Under the pieces are notes generated by a model. That model saw nothing but the letters and a program-made list of their open reading frames with translations, was not told the origin of the DNA and made no database searches. DNA of 64,000 nt, from contig NC_068973.1 of NCBI RefSeq assembly GCF_016808095.1, positions 9,048,501 to 9,112,500 on the forward strand, in the 5' to 3' direction. This DNA comes from Vigna angularis. Its lineage: Eukaryota; Streptophyta; Magnoliopsida; Fabales; Fabaceae. The position numbers and the translations under genes were made by a program. The first letter of the stretch is position 1; each line of letters opens with the position of its first letter. Shown piece by piece: positions 11,901 through 24,500 of this stretch.

Positions 11901-14270
11901 GGTCAGCCAAAGACAATATTATACAAAAAGGGATACCCAAAGCATGTACAAATACAAGAGGCCAGTGTCCTGTGATGTTAATACTATAACATCCCAACCA
12001 TAATTCCTTTTTTTTGTTTATTTTTCTTTCTTTTCTATTATTCTTGGTGCTGAGATTTTTCCCTCTGTGTTATGCATTTGTGCTTCAGGAGGGCAAACTT
12101 GGTGAGCCGGTTGGTATTTCCACAAAAATTTCAAAGTTGTCTGCAAATACTTTCATCCGTAAGGTAACTTTAACTATGCCATGAATGAGATACAAATATT
12201 TATTTTTGAGTTTGGCGTGTTCTGGATGGAGTCCATTTGTGATTGAACAGTACTATAAATTTTGAGGTGACAATACTATAGTTTTAAACTTGAAAGGATA
12301 CTTTAGATCCCCTTGGTTAATAGAACAGCAGGGTACTTTTCTCTATTGTTTTTTTAGTAAGTGGAACCGTCTAATTGCTCTCAACTGTAGAGGATTTCAA
12401 ATTGGGATACAAACATAAGTTATCTTTTATTTCTCAAGAATGTGGTATTTCTTTTTCTTTATCAATGGAGTGATGAAATCTGATGTTCAGAAAGGTGAAA
12501 GAATTACACGTCTTTTGTTTCTAAAACTGACTATTGGTATCCTTGAGCATGAGGCTAAGCCAGAAAGGGCTTTACATTACTTTAAAACCTGTGCTTTTGT
12601 ATATTTTACAAGTTTATACATGAACATGTTTACATTTTCTCTAAGTGGATGTCATTATGTTCAATTGTCTTACCATAAATTTTACTTTAGTTAAATCTGA
12701 ACCTCGAATTAAAAGGGTTTCTTCTATCAAATTTGTGTTTTGATCTGTTTTACTCAAATTGAGCTAGTGAAAATTTGGGCTTCTTGTTTCAGCTTCTTGC
12801 TTCATCAATTACAATAATGGCCCTGCGCTTGCAATATGTTAGTGGAGATCCAAATTCAGTGTTAAGCTGGTTGGAGCGCTGGTCATTATCTTGCTTTTGG
12901 AAACCAGTTTCCCAACCTAAGAAAATTCGAGACTCTAAATCTCAGAGAAAGCAGGGTAATATTTCAAATGGAGAAGTTCAAATTTCCAAGTCAAGACGCA
13001 CTAACAGGAAGCTTCCTGTTGCTAGTTTTGAACCAGTCCCAGTGCAAACAAATCCTGAATTTGAGAAACCAAAACGTAATTTCAGGAAAACACCATACCA
13101 GGTGTCAGATCCAGAGCAAGACAATCCACAAAGTGAGCTTGAAAAGGTTAAACGTAACTTGAGAAAGATTCATAACCCTGTTGTTGAGAGTGCTGTTCAG
13201 CCAGAAGTTGAGTCTGAGACTCTAAAGCAGCATTTGGAAATCACGACAGTCATTCCAGGTAATGCTGGTTCAGAACAAGTGATCGTTACTTCTGAGGAAA
13301 AGATCAAGAAGGAAGAAACTTTGACTATCTCCGATGTGCCTGATATTGAAATTACTCCAAGACCATCGGTTAACAAGGAAGTGTCTGACATTCCAAGTAA
13401 TTATCAAGTGTCTGTAGAATCTGAACCCTTGTCAGAGACAATTACTAAAGATAGAAACACTTCTCGTGATGAAGTTCGAAATGGGCTAGGCAATCTACCA
13501 GAGGCTATTTTTAAAGAAGACAACTCCCTATTAACAAATGGAGATTTGAGTCATAAAGATCTGACAGGTAATGAAAACCAGAAACCTACCCGTAAAGCAT
13601 CAAATTTGACGAAACAGGAGAATGGGGAAGATGGCTTAAAGAATAGTCCAAAAGTACCAAGTTATATGGCAGCAACTGAATCCGCCAAGGCAAAGTTGAG
13701 GGCACTAGGGTCAGGATCCCCGAGGTCTGGAGAAGATGGAACTGAGAAAAACAACAACACTGCTGGTTCTGGGAGACATTCTCTGCCATCTTCAACTGGC
13801 AACAAGATTAGTTCGCAATCACCTAGGACACAGAGATCAGTTCCAGCAGGTGGCAAAGGGAGTAAAAAAAGTGACAGATCAATAGCATCTTCTAAAGGAG
13901 GGAATGGTATGACATAGTCCTTCACACATCTAGGAATTTGACAATGTCACGTTATGATTCACCCAGAAAATTACCATTTTTCGAAGAGTTTTAAAACTGA
14001 ATTGTTAGTTTAAAGACACTTATCCAATCTCAAGTTTGATGAATGTCGCTGAGAAAGTTTCTTGTACTCTATACTTATAGTTTAGTGTCTTAACCGCTTA
14101 TTCCAAAAGAAACAATCAACTTAGCAGAAGTGAAGTTATAATTTCCAGAATGAATCTACTATATGCTGGTTGCCTTTGTTTGCTCGTGATTGATAATCTC
14201 GTGATTGATAATCATAAACTTGTTTATTCATCTTGCAGGTAAAGTAATTCAAGCAGAGTGGAGGAGGTGA
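8987..14270 (+). CDS. IQD31: IQ67-domain calmodulin-binding protein, IQD31-like
   Basis: Six coding exons: 8987-9070, 9254-9508, 11059-11262, 12089-12163, 12793-13906, 14239-14270; 587 aa, close to the length I recall for Arabidopsis IQD31. The protein opens [17 protein letters not shown], typical of the family. The IQ67 region (about residues 100-165) shows IQ-type repeats such as [21 protein letters not shown] and [12 protein letters not shown], where calmodulin should bind. The exon 2/3 junction is phase 0 inside this region (GYL|ARRAF), the hallmark intron of IQD genes. A basic Ser-rich middle repeats [14 protein letters not shown] motifs, and the DUF4005-like C-terminus contains [19 protein letters not shown], ending [13 protein letters not shown] proteins act as scaffolds linking Ca2+/calmodulin to microtubules and the plasma membrane (family knowledge). 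Exon 5 could read through to a stop at 13915-13917, but splicing at 13906 restores the conserved C-terminus. The orthology to IQD31 rather than a close paralogue is inference. Confidence 0.92.
9892..9916 (+). repeat. Homopolymer G tract, 25 bases, in IQD intron 2
   Basis: An uninterrupted run of 25 G lies in the 1550-bp intron between exons 2 and 3. It is the only long G run in an otherwise AT-rich window. Its length may be affected by sequencing or assembly error. Confidence 0.8.
9941..10345 (+). repeat. Three diverged copies of a dispersed repeat in IQD intron 2
   Basis: Copies begin near 9941, 10024 and 10222. They share blocks of the type (t)ccaactta-(a)caaaa-actta-tgag-(g), then ctcatttat and actactttggt, and two copies also share gagtttttcccaac. 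The units are about 80-180 bp and strongly diverged. This resembles a common non-autonomous repeat of legume genomes; assignment to a named family was not possible by eye. Confidence 0.5.
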
Positions 14271-16770
14271 GCAAGGTAACCTTGGTTTTCAGGGATTGAG
14301 ATGTTGAACATCCTTGAGTCAATGTGATGAAAGTTGATGCAACGATGGGGTCGTTGTATGGCCTGCTTTAACCAGCTTATTTTTCCTGCATTCTGGGTGG
14401 TGAGTTGTACAACATAGGTTTTAAGTTTTGCATGCTGCAACGTTACAAGTCTATGCTCTGTTTGTCTTGGCTGTCCATATTGTATTTTTATCTCAGTGTG
14501 TGTAATCCTAAACATTATTCGTGTTCCCAAGCTTGTGTTTGGACAAAAATGATCTGGTAACATGAGAAGATTTCTTTAGCCTTCAAGAAACTTCTTTTTT
14601 TATTTAGTGAAGGAGGGATCACATTGTTACATTTATTGTTGCAAGCCTGTGATGCATGATTAGGGTCTAGCTAGTGTAACTAAAAATACCTTTCAATACA
14701 GTGACTTGCTCAATAATATGATCTACCTTTTATTATTAATATAGAGACTGATATCAATGTAATAGCGGAAGTAACAAAAATGAAGAAAAAAAGGGGATTG
14801 TTAACGTTTATATTCAATATTGTTTGTTGTGTGCAAGGATTTCTTCCATAAGCCACTTTAAATGGAGTGAAGCCCAAACTAGTATGAAAAGTAGCGTTGC
14901 ACTGTAGATTTCTTGTTTTTCTTTTTCTTTTGAAAAACTATCAAAGATCAATTGTAATTGTAAGTAATACGAAGTTGTTCAATTCAAGAGTGGGGAGAAT
15001 TGATATAACTTTTAAAACATTTTTCCATTAGCAAATTCTGAAAATATTTTTTCAAGGACTTGATTAAGCAGTTGGGATTTTTGCAAGAACGAAGAAATAG
15101 TATAATAGAGATAAAGAAGTAAAGATTTTACAAGAGATTTTAGGCTAGTTTGAATCAATTGATTTTACATCAAATATGAATCTACTCAACCTTAAATAAT
15201 TTTTTTCACTATCTTAAAATGCCTATTTTACAATCATATTACTCATGCACTTATACGGAAGATGCACAAGCAACTCCCTTAAACAATGCTCAAGAGAAAG
15301 TACTAGAAAAATGTCTATCAAAGTATTTTCTAAAATTTGTATTAGAGTATGATTTAGGTCGATTTTAAAAGGATAAATGTATACTATGTTAGATCTTTAG
15401 TGCTTTTTTGGTAGAAAATAAATTTTGCATTTTTTAGTGAAAATAAAAATTAAAACATAATTTATTAGAACTAAAACGGAACAGATTATAAGAAAATGAA
15501 ATCAAGAAGGTGGAAGGTCCATTCATATATTTAAAAACCAAACAACTCTTATTATCAGAGTTATCTAAAGAGTAAGATTCAAGTTTTAATAGGTAACTGG
15601 TATAATTAATTAAACCAATAATTTACAGAGTTAAATGTATTTTGTGAAGATGATCTTTACGGATTTTTTCAATATTTTATACATTAAGTGGGTTTTTTTG
15701 TGTCCTTCTCTTCATGCTCCTTTTTCATGGATGGATTGCCGTGTTTATAAAACAGATTCTGACATTCAAGTTAGTAGATATGTCAAATAGTAATTAATGC
15801 TGTAAAAAATAAATGTGTCTTATTTACTTTTATGGTTCTATTATTTATAGACTAATTATAAATATTGTTGATCATTATCTATAAGGTAAGGATGGATTTA
15901 ATGATCCATTTACCTTTAACACAAATTATGCTAAGTTAAATAATAACACAAGTAGAGTATTATAGATTGTGGTCGAGAAAAAACAAGTCAACATATGGTT
16001 GAGTAGGAACTAAACGGCTTGTGGTCGGATAGCATTAGGTATGTACAATACACAAATCAAATTAAAATATTATTTAATCTAATCATCAAATCAAGATTAA
16101 GTTGACTTATAAAATTAGAAATGCAAATTATAATCTAAAGTGGAAATATGAAATGAGAGAAGAGAAGAATAAACTCAGTATTTAATGATTGTGCAAAACT
16201 CGACTTGGATTGTTTGATATTATGAATTGATAAAAAAATAATGTTCCATTGATGAAGAACGAAAAACACAAATAAAAAGAGAAAATAAAAGGGTAATTTT
16301 AGAAATTGAGAGAAAACATAGAAAAAAATATGGAGCTAGACTTTCTAAAATTTTAAAGCTAAACAAATGATTATGTTTAGAATACATTTAGAATATAAAT
16401 ATATATGCTCTGAAATATGAAGTAAACATGAATCTATGTGTGAGCTTTAATCAAGTTCACAAGTAGTTTAATTACAAAAGTTCAAACTAGAGAAAATTAA
16501 ATCTAAAAATTTGTCTTAACTTCTAAAAAAATATAGAAAATAGTATAAAACTTCAAATTTAGCCTAACATATGTCCATTTTAAAGTCTTAAAAATGAATC
16601 CAATGTAACTAAAATCAGCCAAAATAATGTCTAAAGAAAAGTTATGATAGATGTATTACAAGAAATTGCAAAATTTAACAAAGATATAACTATTGTAGGG
16701 TGCTTTAATGGTCCTGTAGCACAGGTCAGGTTAAAAAGTCACAATTGAATCATGGGTTTAGAGGTAGATA
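14271..16770. other. IQD 3' UTR then AT-rich intergenic DNA
   Basis: The IQD 3' UTR probably runs from 14271 to about 14700 with no clear single poly(A) signal. Beyond it I see no gene, RNA or clear repeat structure; open frames are short and show no recognisable motif. Confidence 0.5.
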
Positions 16771-18157
16771 AACTGAATTACATTGAACTCTTAAAAATTA
16801 TATTAATTAAAAATTAGTTTGTTTGAATTGAACTGAAAATTAGTTCACACGAATTAAATTGAATTATTTTTCTTCTATTAAATTGTACTACACTAAACTA
16901 CACTCAAACTTGTTTTTTACTTTAAAAAACAACATAACTCGGTGGAGTCGGTCTCGACTTAAATTTGGTCGAATTCGACTAAGTTGGCCACGGTTGAAAA
17001 TTGACCGAATTTGGTCAGGACAGCCACAGTCAAACTTCAGTCAAGTAAGTTTCGACCAAAATTTATATGTATCGACAGAAAATTGGTCGAATTCGACCAG
17101 GTCGACTACGACCAAAACTCACTCGTATTTGTTTTGATCAAAATTTGCATTAAGGGTGAGAAAAATTAATTGAACTGCATTAAACTGTTTAATATTGCAC
17201 TTAACAAAAAAAGTTCATTTGAGCTTAACTTAATTGAAAATAAGTTCAAACAAACTAAACTAAACTACTTTTTATGCTAACAAACTGAATTAAACTAAAC
17301 TATTATTTAAAAACTTTGAAAAAAGTAACTAAGTAGATAGGAAAGATCTGTCTTTAATCGATCGAAATGGGTCAGAATCGAAATTTGGTCGAATTCAATT
17401 AAGATGAGCATAGTCACAATGGAGTCAACCCTGGGCCAAAATCAGCTGAATTAGGCTGAGAAACCAAAGACGGAACTCAATCATATCATTCTCGATCAAA
17501 TTTCGGCCGAGTCAACCCCAGTCGAATTCGGTTGGAATGGCTACAACCAAAACTTGGTCAAGTCAGTCCTGACTAAAAATCGACCAAATTTTCCCTAGTA
17601 AAAAATCAGCCAAATTCGATTAAGACAGCCACGACCAAAACTTAGTTGAGTAGGACTTAATCGAAATTAGTCGAATTCAACTGAGTCGGCCTTGGTTGAA
17701 AATTAATGAAATTTGATCGAGACAATCACGGATGATCGAGATGGTACCAACCGAAAATTGATTGAATTTCGCTAAGTCAATTCCAACTAAATATTAGCGA
17801 AATTTGGCTAAGTTGGGCACGATCGAAACTCGGTTAGGTCAGTTCTAACCAAAATTCTACTAAGTTGGTCCTTGTTGAAAATCGACCAAATATGATGAGT
17901 TATCTTTGATCGAAAATCGATCGAATTTGACCAAGTTAACACTAACTAAATTTGGTAGAGTCGGTAAAACTGAACTGCAAGTTTAGGACTCTAAAGTAAG
18001 TAAAAAATATAGAAAAAATTAGTTTTGAGTTAATGAGTAATTAATTGAATTGTAACTTTTGAAATTCGGTTTTTTAAACTGAACTATAAAATGTCATAAT
18101 TTAATTTTTATTTTAAAAAGTTGAATTTTTCTAGTTCAATATCAATGTAATTTAGTT
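16771..18157. mobile_element. Putative non-autonomous element with degenerate palindromic repeats
   Basis: The ends carry an imperfect inverted repeat: aactgaattacattga at 16771-16786, and its complement with one mismatch at 18142-18157. Inside, 16940-17130 and 17340-17965 hold many diverged copies of a unit of roughly 30-35 bp built from GGTCGAATTCGACC-like palindromes joined by aagtcggcc and acgaccaaaact blocks. Between these two blocks lies AT-rich sequence with repeated aactaaacta motifs (about 17180-17310). No transposase is seen and no target duplication is evident. The mobile-element call is inference; the repeat structure is directly visible. Confidence 0.5.
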
Positions 18158-21100
18158 AATTTTGTTTGCCGTAATGATTTGTAAGTGATTTGAGAAGAAT
18201 AGTCTATTGACTTTAGATATAATTTATTATCTATTATAAATCATTTTGGTTAAATGGTTAAATTGAAAACATAATTGATTATATTTATAAATAATCTATT
18301 AACCATGAAAACAATGATTTTTTAAAGAATTAACAATCAACTATTATTGAAAGAGATAATTATTGATTATCATTGAAAAATGTGTTTTTAAAATAAATTA
18401 TGTTGATTAAATGATAATGAATTATTACAAGTAATTTGCTCATAAAACCTTTCTTAACAAATTTCTAAAATCATCAAACATTTTTGTAAGAGTAAGATGA
18501 GAGTTGTTTCTTATACATAGATCAAGCTTTGTTACATGCATGATTCAGACACATTGAATCGTGAAAGTTATAACATATATATTTGGGTGTAGTTCTTAAG
18601 TGAAACCTTATTGTATATGTTCCAACACCACTTAAGCAAAATAATATTAATAACATAAAACACTTTTTCGTTAAGTGTCTTATAATTAAACCTTAATTTG
18701 TGTGCTCTTATAACACTTGTTTGCTTCAAGTGGTTAGAGTGTATCATTCATGCTTTTAAAATCCATTAAATTTTACTACCTTCTCACCTATATATTACTT
18801 AAGCACCATTACTGACTTGCTTAAGCGATATAACATACTTGTTAGAGCTTAAAAGCTACTAATCTTTTTATTCATACTTACTTAAGCCATACTTAAATAT
18901 AGCTTATGTGATCAAACGTAGTTGTTAAGGGTTAAGTTATGATAACTTAAGTGTCACAACTGATTATATTCACATTACTCAAATGGTCCCATTCTCCTTT
19001 TTATTATTTTTTTTCAATAAATTTCTTTATTTTCTTCCTAAAGTAATCTCAATTTTATTATTATTCTTATGCACTAGTGGAAAGCATTTTGTATTCATCC
19101 TTTTTTTATAACAAAAAATAATAAAGTATAGATAAATTTTACCATTTTATTGTAGATAGTTTTTATTTATTTTATAGATAATTTTTTTATTATAGATAGT
19201 AATTTTAATTTTAAAAAATGGTTAAATTAAAAAAAAATAATGGTTAAATTAATAAAACTTATTACTTAAAGGATAAATTTGATTCAAAAAATGTTACTGA
19301 AAAGATAAATTTCTTTTATATAGTGGTATATATAAATTTATATAATGTTAATACAACTATATAAATTTCTTGATTCTGCCACATTATATTGTTTTTTAGT
19401 AGTTTTTGCCTTTTTTACTTATCTAGTTATTTTGTTAATAGGTATTAACATTTTTAATTTAGTTTTCATATTTTTATCTTTGTTATTTTATTTCATTTTA
19501 CTTAAAAAGTTAAAATCTAACCATCCTTTCTCCCTTAAGCATGAAGGATCCATAACAAAAAAGACCAAATCCAAAAATAAATTTGAACATACTGTTGAGT
19601 TGGATGAGATAAAATGTTAAATAAATAAAATTAAGTAAAATAGATAATTGTAGTTGAGTTTGGACAACGAATTGAAATTTTATGAATACCCAGTTCAACC
19701 CAAATTTATATTTTAATATTTATATATTTGTAAATATATTTTAAATTTTATTTTTAATATGATACTATTTTAGTAAATAAAATTGTAGTTCATTATAAAA
19801 AATATACATGTCACTTTTTTAGTTAAAAATTAACTATATTTATGTCATTTATTCAAAATAAAAATAATATTTTTCATTAAAAATATTAATTAATATAAAT
19901 TCGTAATTTAAAAAATATGACCGAATTAATCCGCAACTTAAATTTGATTAACCAAATAAATTAAATAATCTTAATTTTAAAATATTAAATTTGAGTTATA
20001 CTAGATTGATATAGGGTTTAAGTTGGATTGGTAGGGTGGAACCAATAATCGAAACCAACTTGACTTATGTTCATCATCCACTTGTTCCTTTCCAGAAGAT
20101 GATTTGAGTAATTGGATTTGAGAGAGAGAATAGAGGATAAAATGATATTCCTTTGAAGGAATTTATAAGTGAAAATAGAAAAATTAAAAGTAAAATTTAT
20201 AAAAGTTTCAATGATTTGATAGATGTAAAAGATATTTTCTTTAAGATAATAGTTTGACAACATTTTTTCACAATCATCATTTACGTGTCATGATTAAAAT
20301 TAATAAAAAAATAAAATATAATTAGTTAAAATTAATTTAAAATAAAACATAAATTTTTTATAAAAAATTTAACAGGTGAATTTAATTTAAAATAAAATGT
20401 GATCAATTAAAAATAATTTTAATTAAATATTAAATTATAAACAAATTAATATTATTATTAATTGATTACTTTTGACATTATAATTTTTATTACTATTTTA
20501 TTTAAATGTGAATTATTTTCTACATTAACATTATTATCAAAAAATTTATATTTCATTATTATTATTATTACTTTTGGTATTAGGATTATTAATATATAAA
20601 AGATTGTAAATTTAGAAAAAACCAAAGGTCACTTGGTAAATGCATTCTTTATCCTCTCAAATCACTTCAACTTAGAAATAGAATCTCACATCACTTAATA
20701 CTCTCCAAGTTTACCTTCAAATCCCTAATTTACTAATACGTAATTAAGTGTCATTTAAACGAATTCAACTAAGCTTCCTTACTCAGAAATGACTGCTAAT
20801 TTATAACTAAAACACTTCCAATTCTAACAGTTTTTTAAGATCGCGAGAACAAAAACCATTACAATAGTTGTAAAAAGCTTTCCTGTACCATATATGTGTG
20901 AAAACAAAATACAACTTTCTAATTTGTAATTATTTATTTAATAAAACAAATTATAGAATTTGACCGAACACTCAAAATTAAACTGATGCTTTCTTGCTCA
21001 TAACTGGAGTATTGATCATCCATGGCATCATTGAGTTTTAATTCAAAACTACAAATCAAATAAAAGAATGAAAATGACTTAAACAAGTAATTATACATAT

Positions 21101-21514
21101 CATAAAAGAAGAAAAGAAAAACTCTTTAAAATAGTGAAAATAGTTTATCTCTACGTACTAGTCCAACATGGTGCCAATGGCCAAAAAACATGTACTCTGC
21201 CCTTTTCTGGTAATGCTATTTTATCATATTTCTACAACTGAAGAGATATTAAACTATATAAAATAAATTTAAAAAATCTAAGAAAAAAAGTGTATACATT
21301 AAGCACAGCCGCCCAGGACATAACTCACCATGCCTTATTTTATTTTGTTTTTCCCACACATCTTTTTGGAAGCAATCATGTTTGAAATACTTTTGGTATT
21401 AAATGTGCTTGAGGTGTATAAATGTAGTGAAAGAAAGTACCTCAAACATAATTGCTGAAGATATTGCTGGAAACAAAAATAAAACAAATAGGACATGATG
21501 TTTCTCTCTGTACA
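18158..21514. other. AT-rich intergenic DNA
   Basis: No gene is supported. A 91-codon hydrophobic frame at 19345-19620 has no recognisable motif and AT-driven composition. The stretch at about 20820-21514 precedes the ABCA2 stop and should contain that gene's 3' UTR on the minus strand. Confidence 0.5.
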
Positions 21515-24500
21515 TTATCGCTGAAAATCACCTGGACTAACTTGACTTGGATCAATCACAATTCCATTAATTGGTCCTGCCCGGCTTAAATATATACGGT
21601 TTCTTGCAGAAGGTGAGGATGATAATTGAACTCCAGGAGGAATAGGAACCTTCTGCGAGTGGCCAGCAATGCATAGGGTCCCAGTATCATCTTGCTCCCA
21701 GTAAACTTCTACCATAAACCCTGTTGGGTTTTCCGTAGATTCTGTTCCTGGAATTCCCACAAACCTAGCTCCTACGGGAATCTGCATGTTTATTGTATTG
21801 GTCAGCAGAAAAAGATTAGTTGCAACTCATTGAAATGAAAAGCAGAAGGGTAATTTCTACAACTTTGACTACTGTGATCAGGTATAAATATACAAGTATT
21901 TTATATTCACTACGTCAGAAATTCTTACAACCAATTACAACTCAACGCTTTTAGAGGTATATGTCTCAGGGTAGAAAAATTTGAAGCAAAATACTGCTCC
22001 ACTGACCTGCACAGATTCCCCAGATGTTAAGGTCAGGGTTGTTAGCCTCCCTTCAGCTGTAGCGTTTTCTAGCTCTGCTTGTCTTGCAATATTCAAGAAA
22101 ACTTCTTCGAGAGTTGTAAGACCAAGCTGGATGTCAGAAATGCCAAATTCTTCTTCTCTCTCTTGGAGCTCTGAAAAGAAATTCTGTTTGGAAAGCAATA
22201 GGAATATAAGACAATGTATCCCATATAATTAAGCACGATTCGTGGTCATGTCTGCCATTCCCATTAATATATAGGTCTACGTTACCTAAACAATATTCAG
22301 CTTTCTATCAAATACATGTAGTATGCACACATGATTGTAATTGCAACTTATATGTCCACGGGGAATGTAAATATAGGTGTTAATCCTTGATTACAATCGT
22401 AAACTGTGACATTAAAGAGATACAAAGGATTCATTTCATATATTTTCTAGAAGAAAGGAATTACTTAGGTAACCAAGAACGTATTCCCAAACTATTAAAA
22501 CAGGGTTCACAGTTAAATCGTTTTTCCCCCTTTAAGGCAACAAAGAATTTGTTCAACAGTCTGTCATTTATAATGAGTATTGGTGTTCTCTTTTAAGACA
22601 CTAGATAAGTTAGCTAAGTCTATTCAAATTAATTATCATTAAGTCTACCAAGTTTGAAACGAACTAAAGATACAGAAATTTACAGGGTCAGCAAAACCAG
22701 AGTTAACATTGTGACTCGGCAAAAATTTCAGCCAATGAGGATCGACTTAAACTAGGAAATTCCAATAATTTTCTGTTTCCATGCCAATCGGTATTTAAAC
22801 AGTTAATATCCAAACCCTGTCATAGAGAAATTTAAAGGTGATGGACGAAGCCAAGGAAAGAAAGCTTACTGTCAGGAGCGCCTCTCTGTCATGGGGAATC
22901 ACAAAAGTTATAAAGTTATTGGTCTCCTCTTTTGGCTCTACATCTAAACACTGTCGAAAGATTTCAGTGGTTAAAAACCCATACTAGTCATTGGAAATTT
23001 TTAAATCATTATAACAATTCATCTCACATTCTTAAAGAATTTCTTCACTTCCTCACGATGCTCTGTAGATATTGCATCACCATTGGTAGGACTGCGTTCA
23101 TTGTTTCCATAGAAGCTGATATTAGCAATAAAACCAGTACCAAAGCGTGATTTCAATCTGATTGAGGTGCCAATGCAGCGAAGCCTTCCTTTTGCCATGA
23201 TTCCTATGCGGTCACTTAGAATGTCAGCTTCTTCCATAGAGTGAGTCGTAAGAACAATGGCACGCCCTCTTTTTGCATTTTCAATTATGTCCCACACATG
23301 CCTTCTTGTTATTGGATCCATACCAGTAGTCTATGAAATTCAAATGAAAGATTAATCTTGTAATCATGTCAACAGAATATATGCATGAAAGGAAAATACT
23401 GTTGTACATACGGGTTCATCCAAAATGACTAACTTAGGGTCACCAATAAGCGCAATTGCAACACTGAGACGGCGCTTCATTCCTCCACTGTAACTTCCAG
23501 CTCTCACTTTGGCTGCATCCGTGAGTTTCACCTCTGCTAATGAAGTCTGGGTAATCTACATTTTTTCAGAAGAACTTGAATTAAAAGGAATGAGAGAAAG
23601 TATTCGAAATAGCTCATGCTACCTTCAAATATTTCACACACACATAATCATTGGTTGTACAGAACAATTTCAGGCCTGGAGAAGACATACTGATTTTATG
23701 GAAGCGGGGGACAGGCCTTTAATAGTAGCAAAGAGTTGGAGGTGTTCTTGGCCAGACAGTGCATCCCATAGTATATCAAACTGCAGATTAGAATAATCAA
23801 TAGCAGGTGTCAGTCATCCGTTAATAGGAAGAGAAGAAAATTTTATTGTATTTGAAAATCATGTTGGTGTGTTGTGAGAATGAGAGAGAGAGAAACACCT
23901 GTGGACATACTCCTATAAGCTTTCGAATGTTTGACATGCCAATAGAACTTCTGATTGAATGTCCATAAATCAACGCTGTTAGAAAGAAATAAAATGGAAG
24001 TGTTAACATACTCTTCTTGACTTCTGTAACTTTGATTAATGAATATTCAATGTAGTAGTTAAAGACAGAGACACAGATAGAAAGTATCACCATCTCCGCT
24101 AGTTACTGGAGTTATCCCTGTCAAACAATTAATAGCTGTGGTTTTTCCAGCTCCATTGGGTCCTAGAAGACAAAACAACTGATCCTTTGCAAAGTTTACC
24201 CACAGACCCTGAAAATAATTTCAGACTAGCACATTGAACATCATCCGGATAAATCTCCAACATGTTGCCGTATTGAAACATGAAATATCCACATCCAGAT
24301 AAAATATTAAAGTTGGGGAGGGGGAGAGGAGTTCCAGGAAACAAAATATTGATAATCATGATCCAAAATGAGGTCAAGCTGAAAAAATTATGCATGCTTG
24401 TAGTTTGCAAGACTATTTGATTGAACTACACCCATGCTACTATGGAAAAAGTTTTTCATAAATCAACTAATTCCAAGTACTCAACATAGGAGCCCTTTGT

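Noticed and set aside
12775..12792. Possible start of a 380-codon protein within the IQD gene
   Set aside because: The in-frame ATG-like start lies in intron sequence; the acceptor at 12792 and the conserved LLASSIT continuation show this is an internal exon.
13197..13925. Minus-strand frames inside IQD exon 5
   Set aside because: Shadows of the real plus-strand exon, which has clear family conservation.
16859..17137. 92-codon frame in the palindromic repeat element
   Set aside because: Product simply translates the degenerate repeat (repeated SRPRLKIDRI-like words); no known domain.
19345..19620. 91-codon hydrophobic frame
   Set aside because: Composition follows AT-rich DNA (Phe, Leu, Ile, Lys); no signal of selection or relatives that I recognise.
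23546..23555. Alternative ABCA2 exon 12 acceptor at 23546 (nine bases shorter)
   Set aside because: It also keeps frame, but the acceptor at 23555 adds three residues that restore the usual family length between KGL and SLAEVKL. Use of both is possible and was left open.
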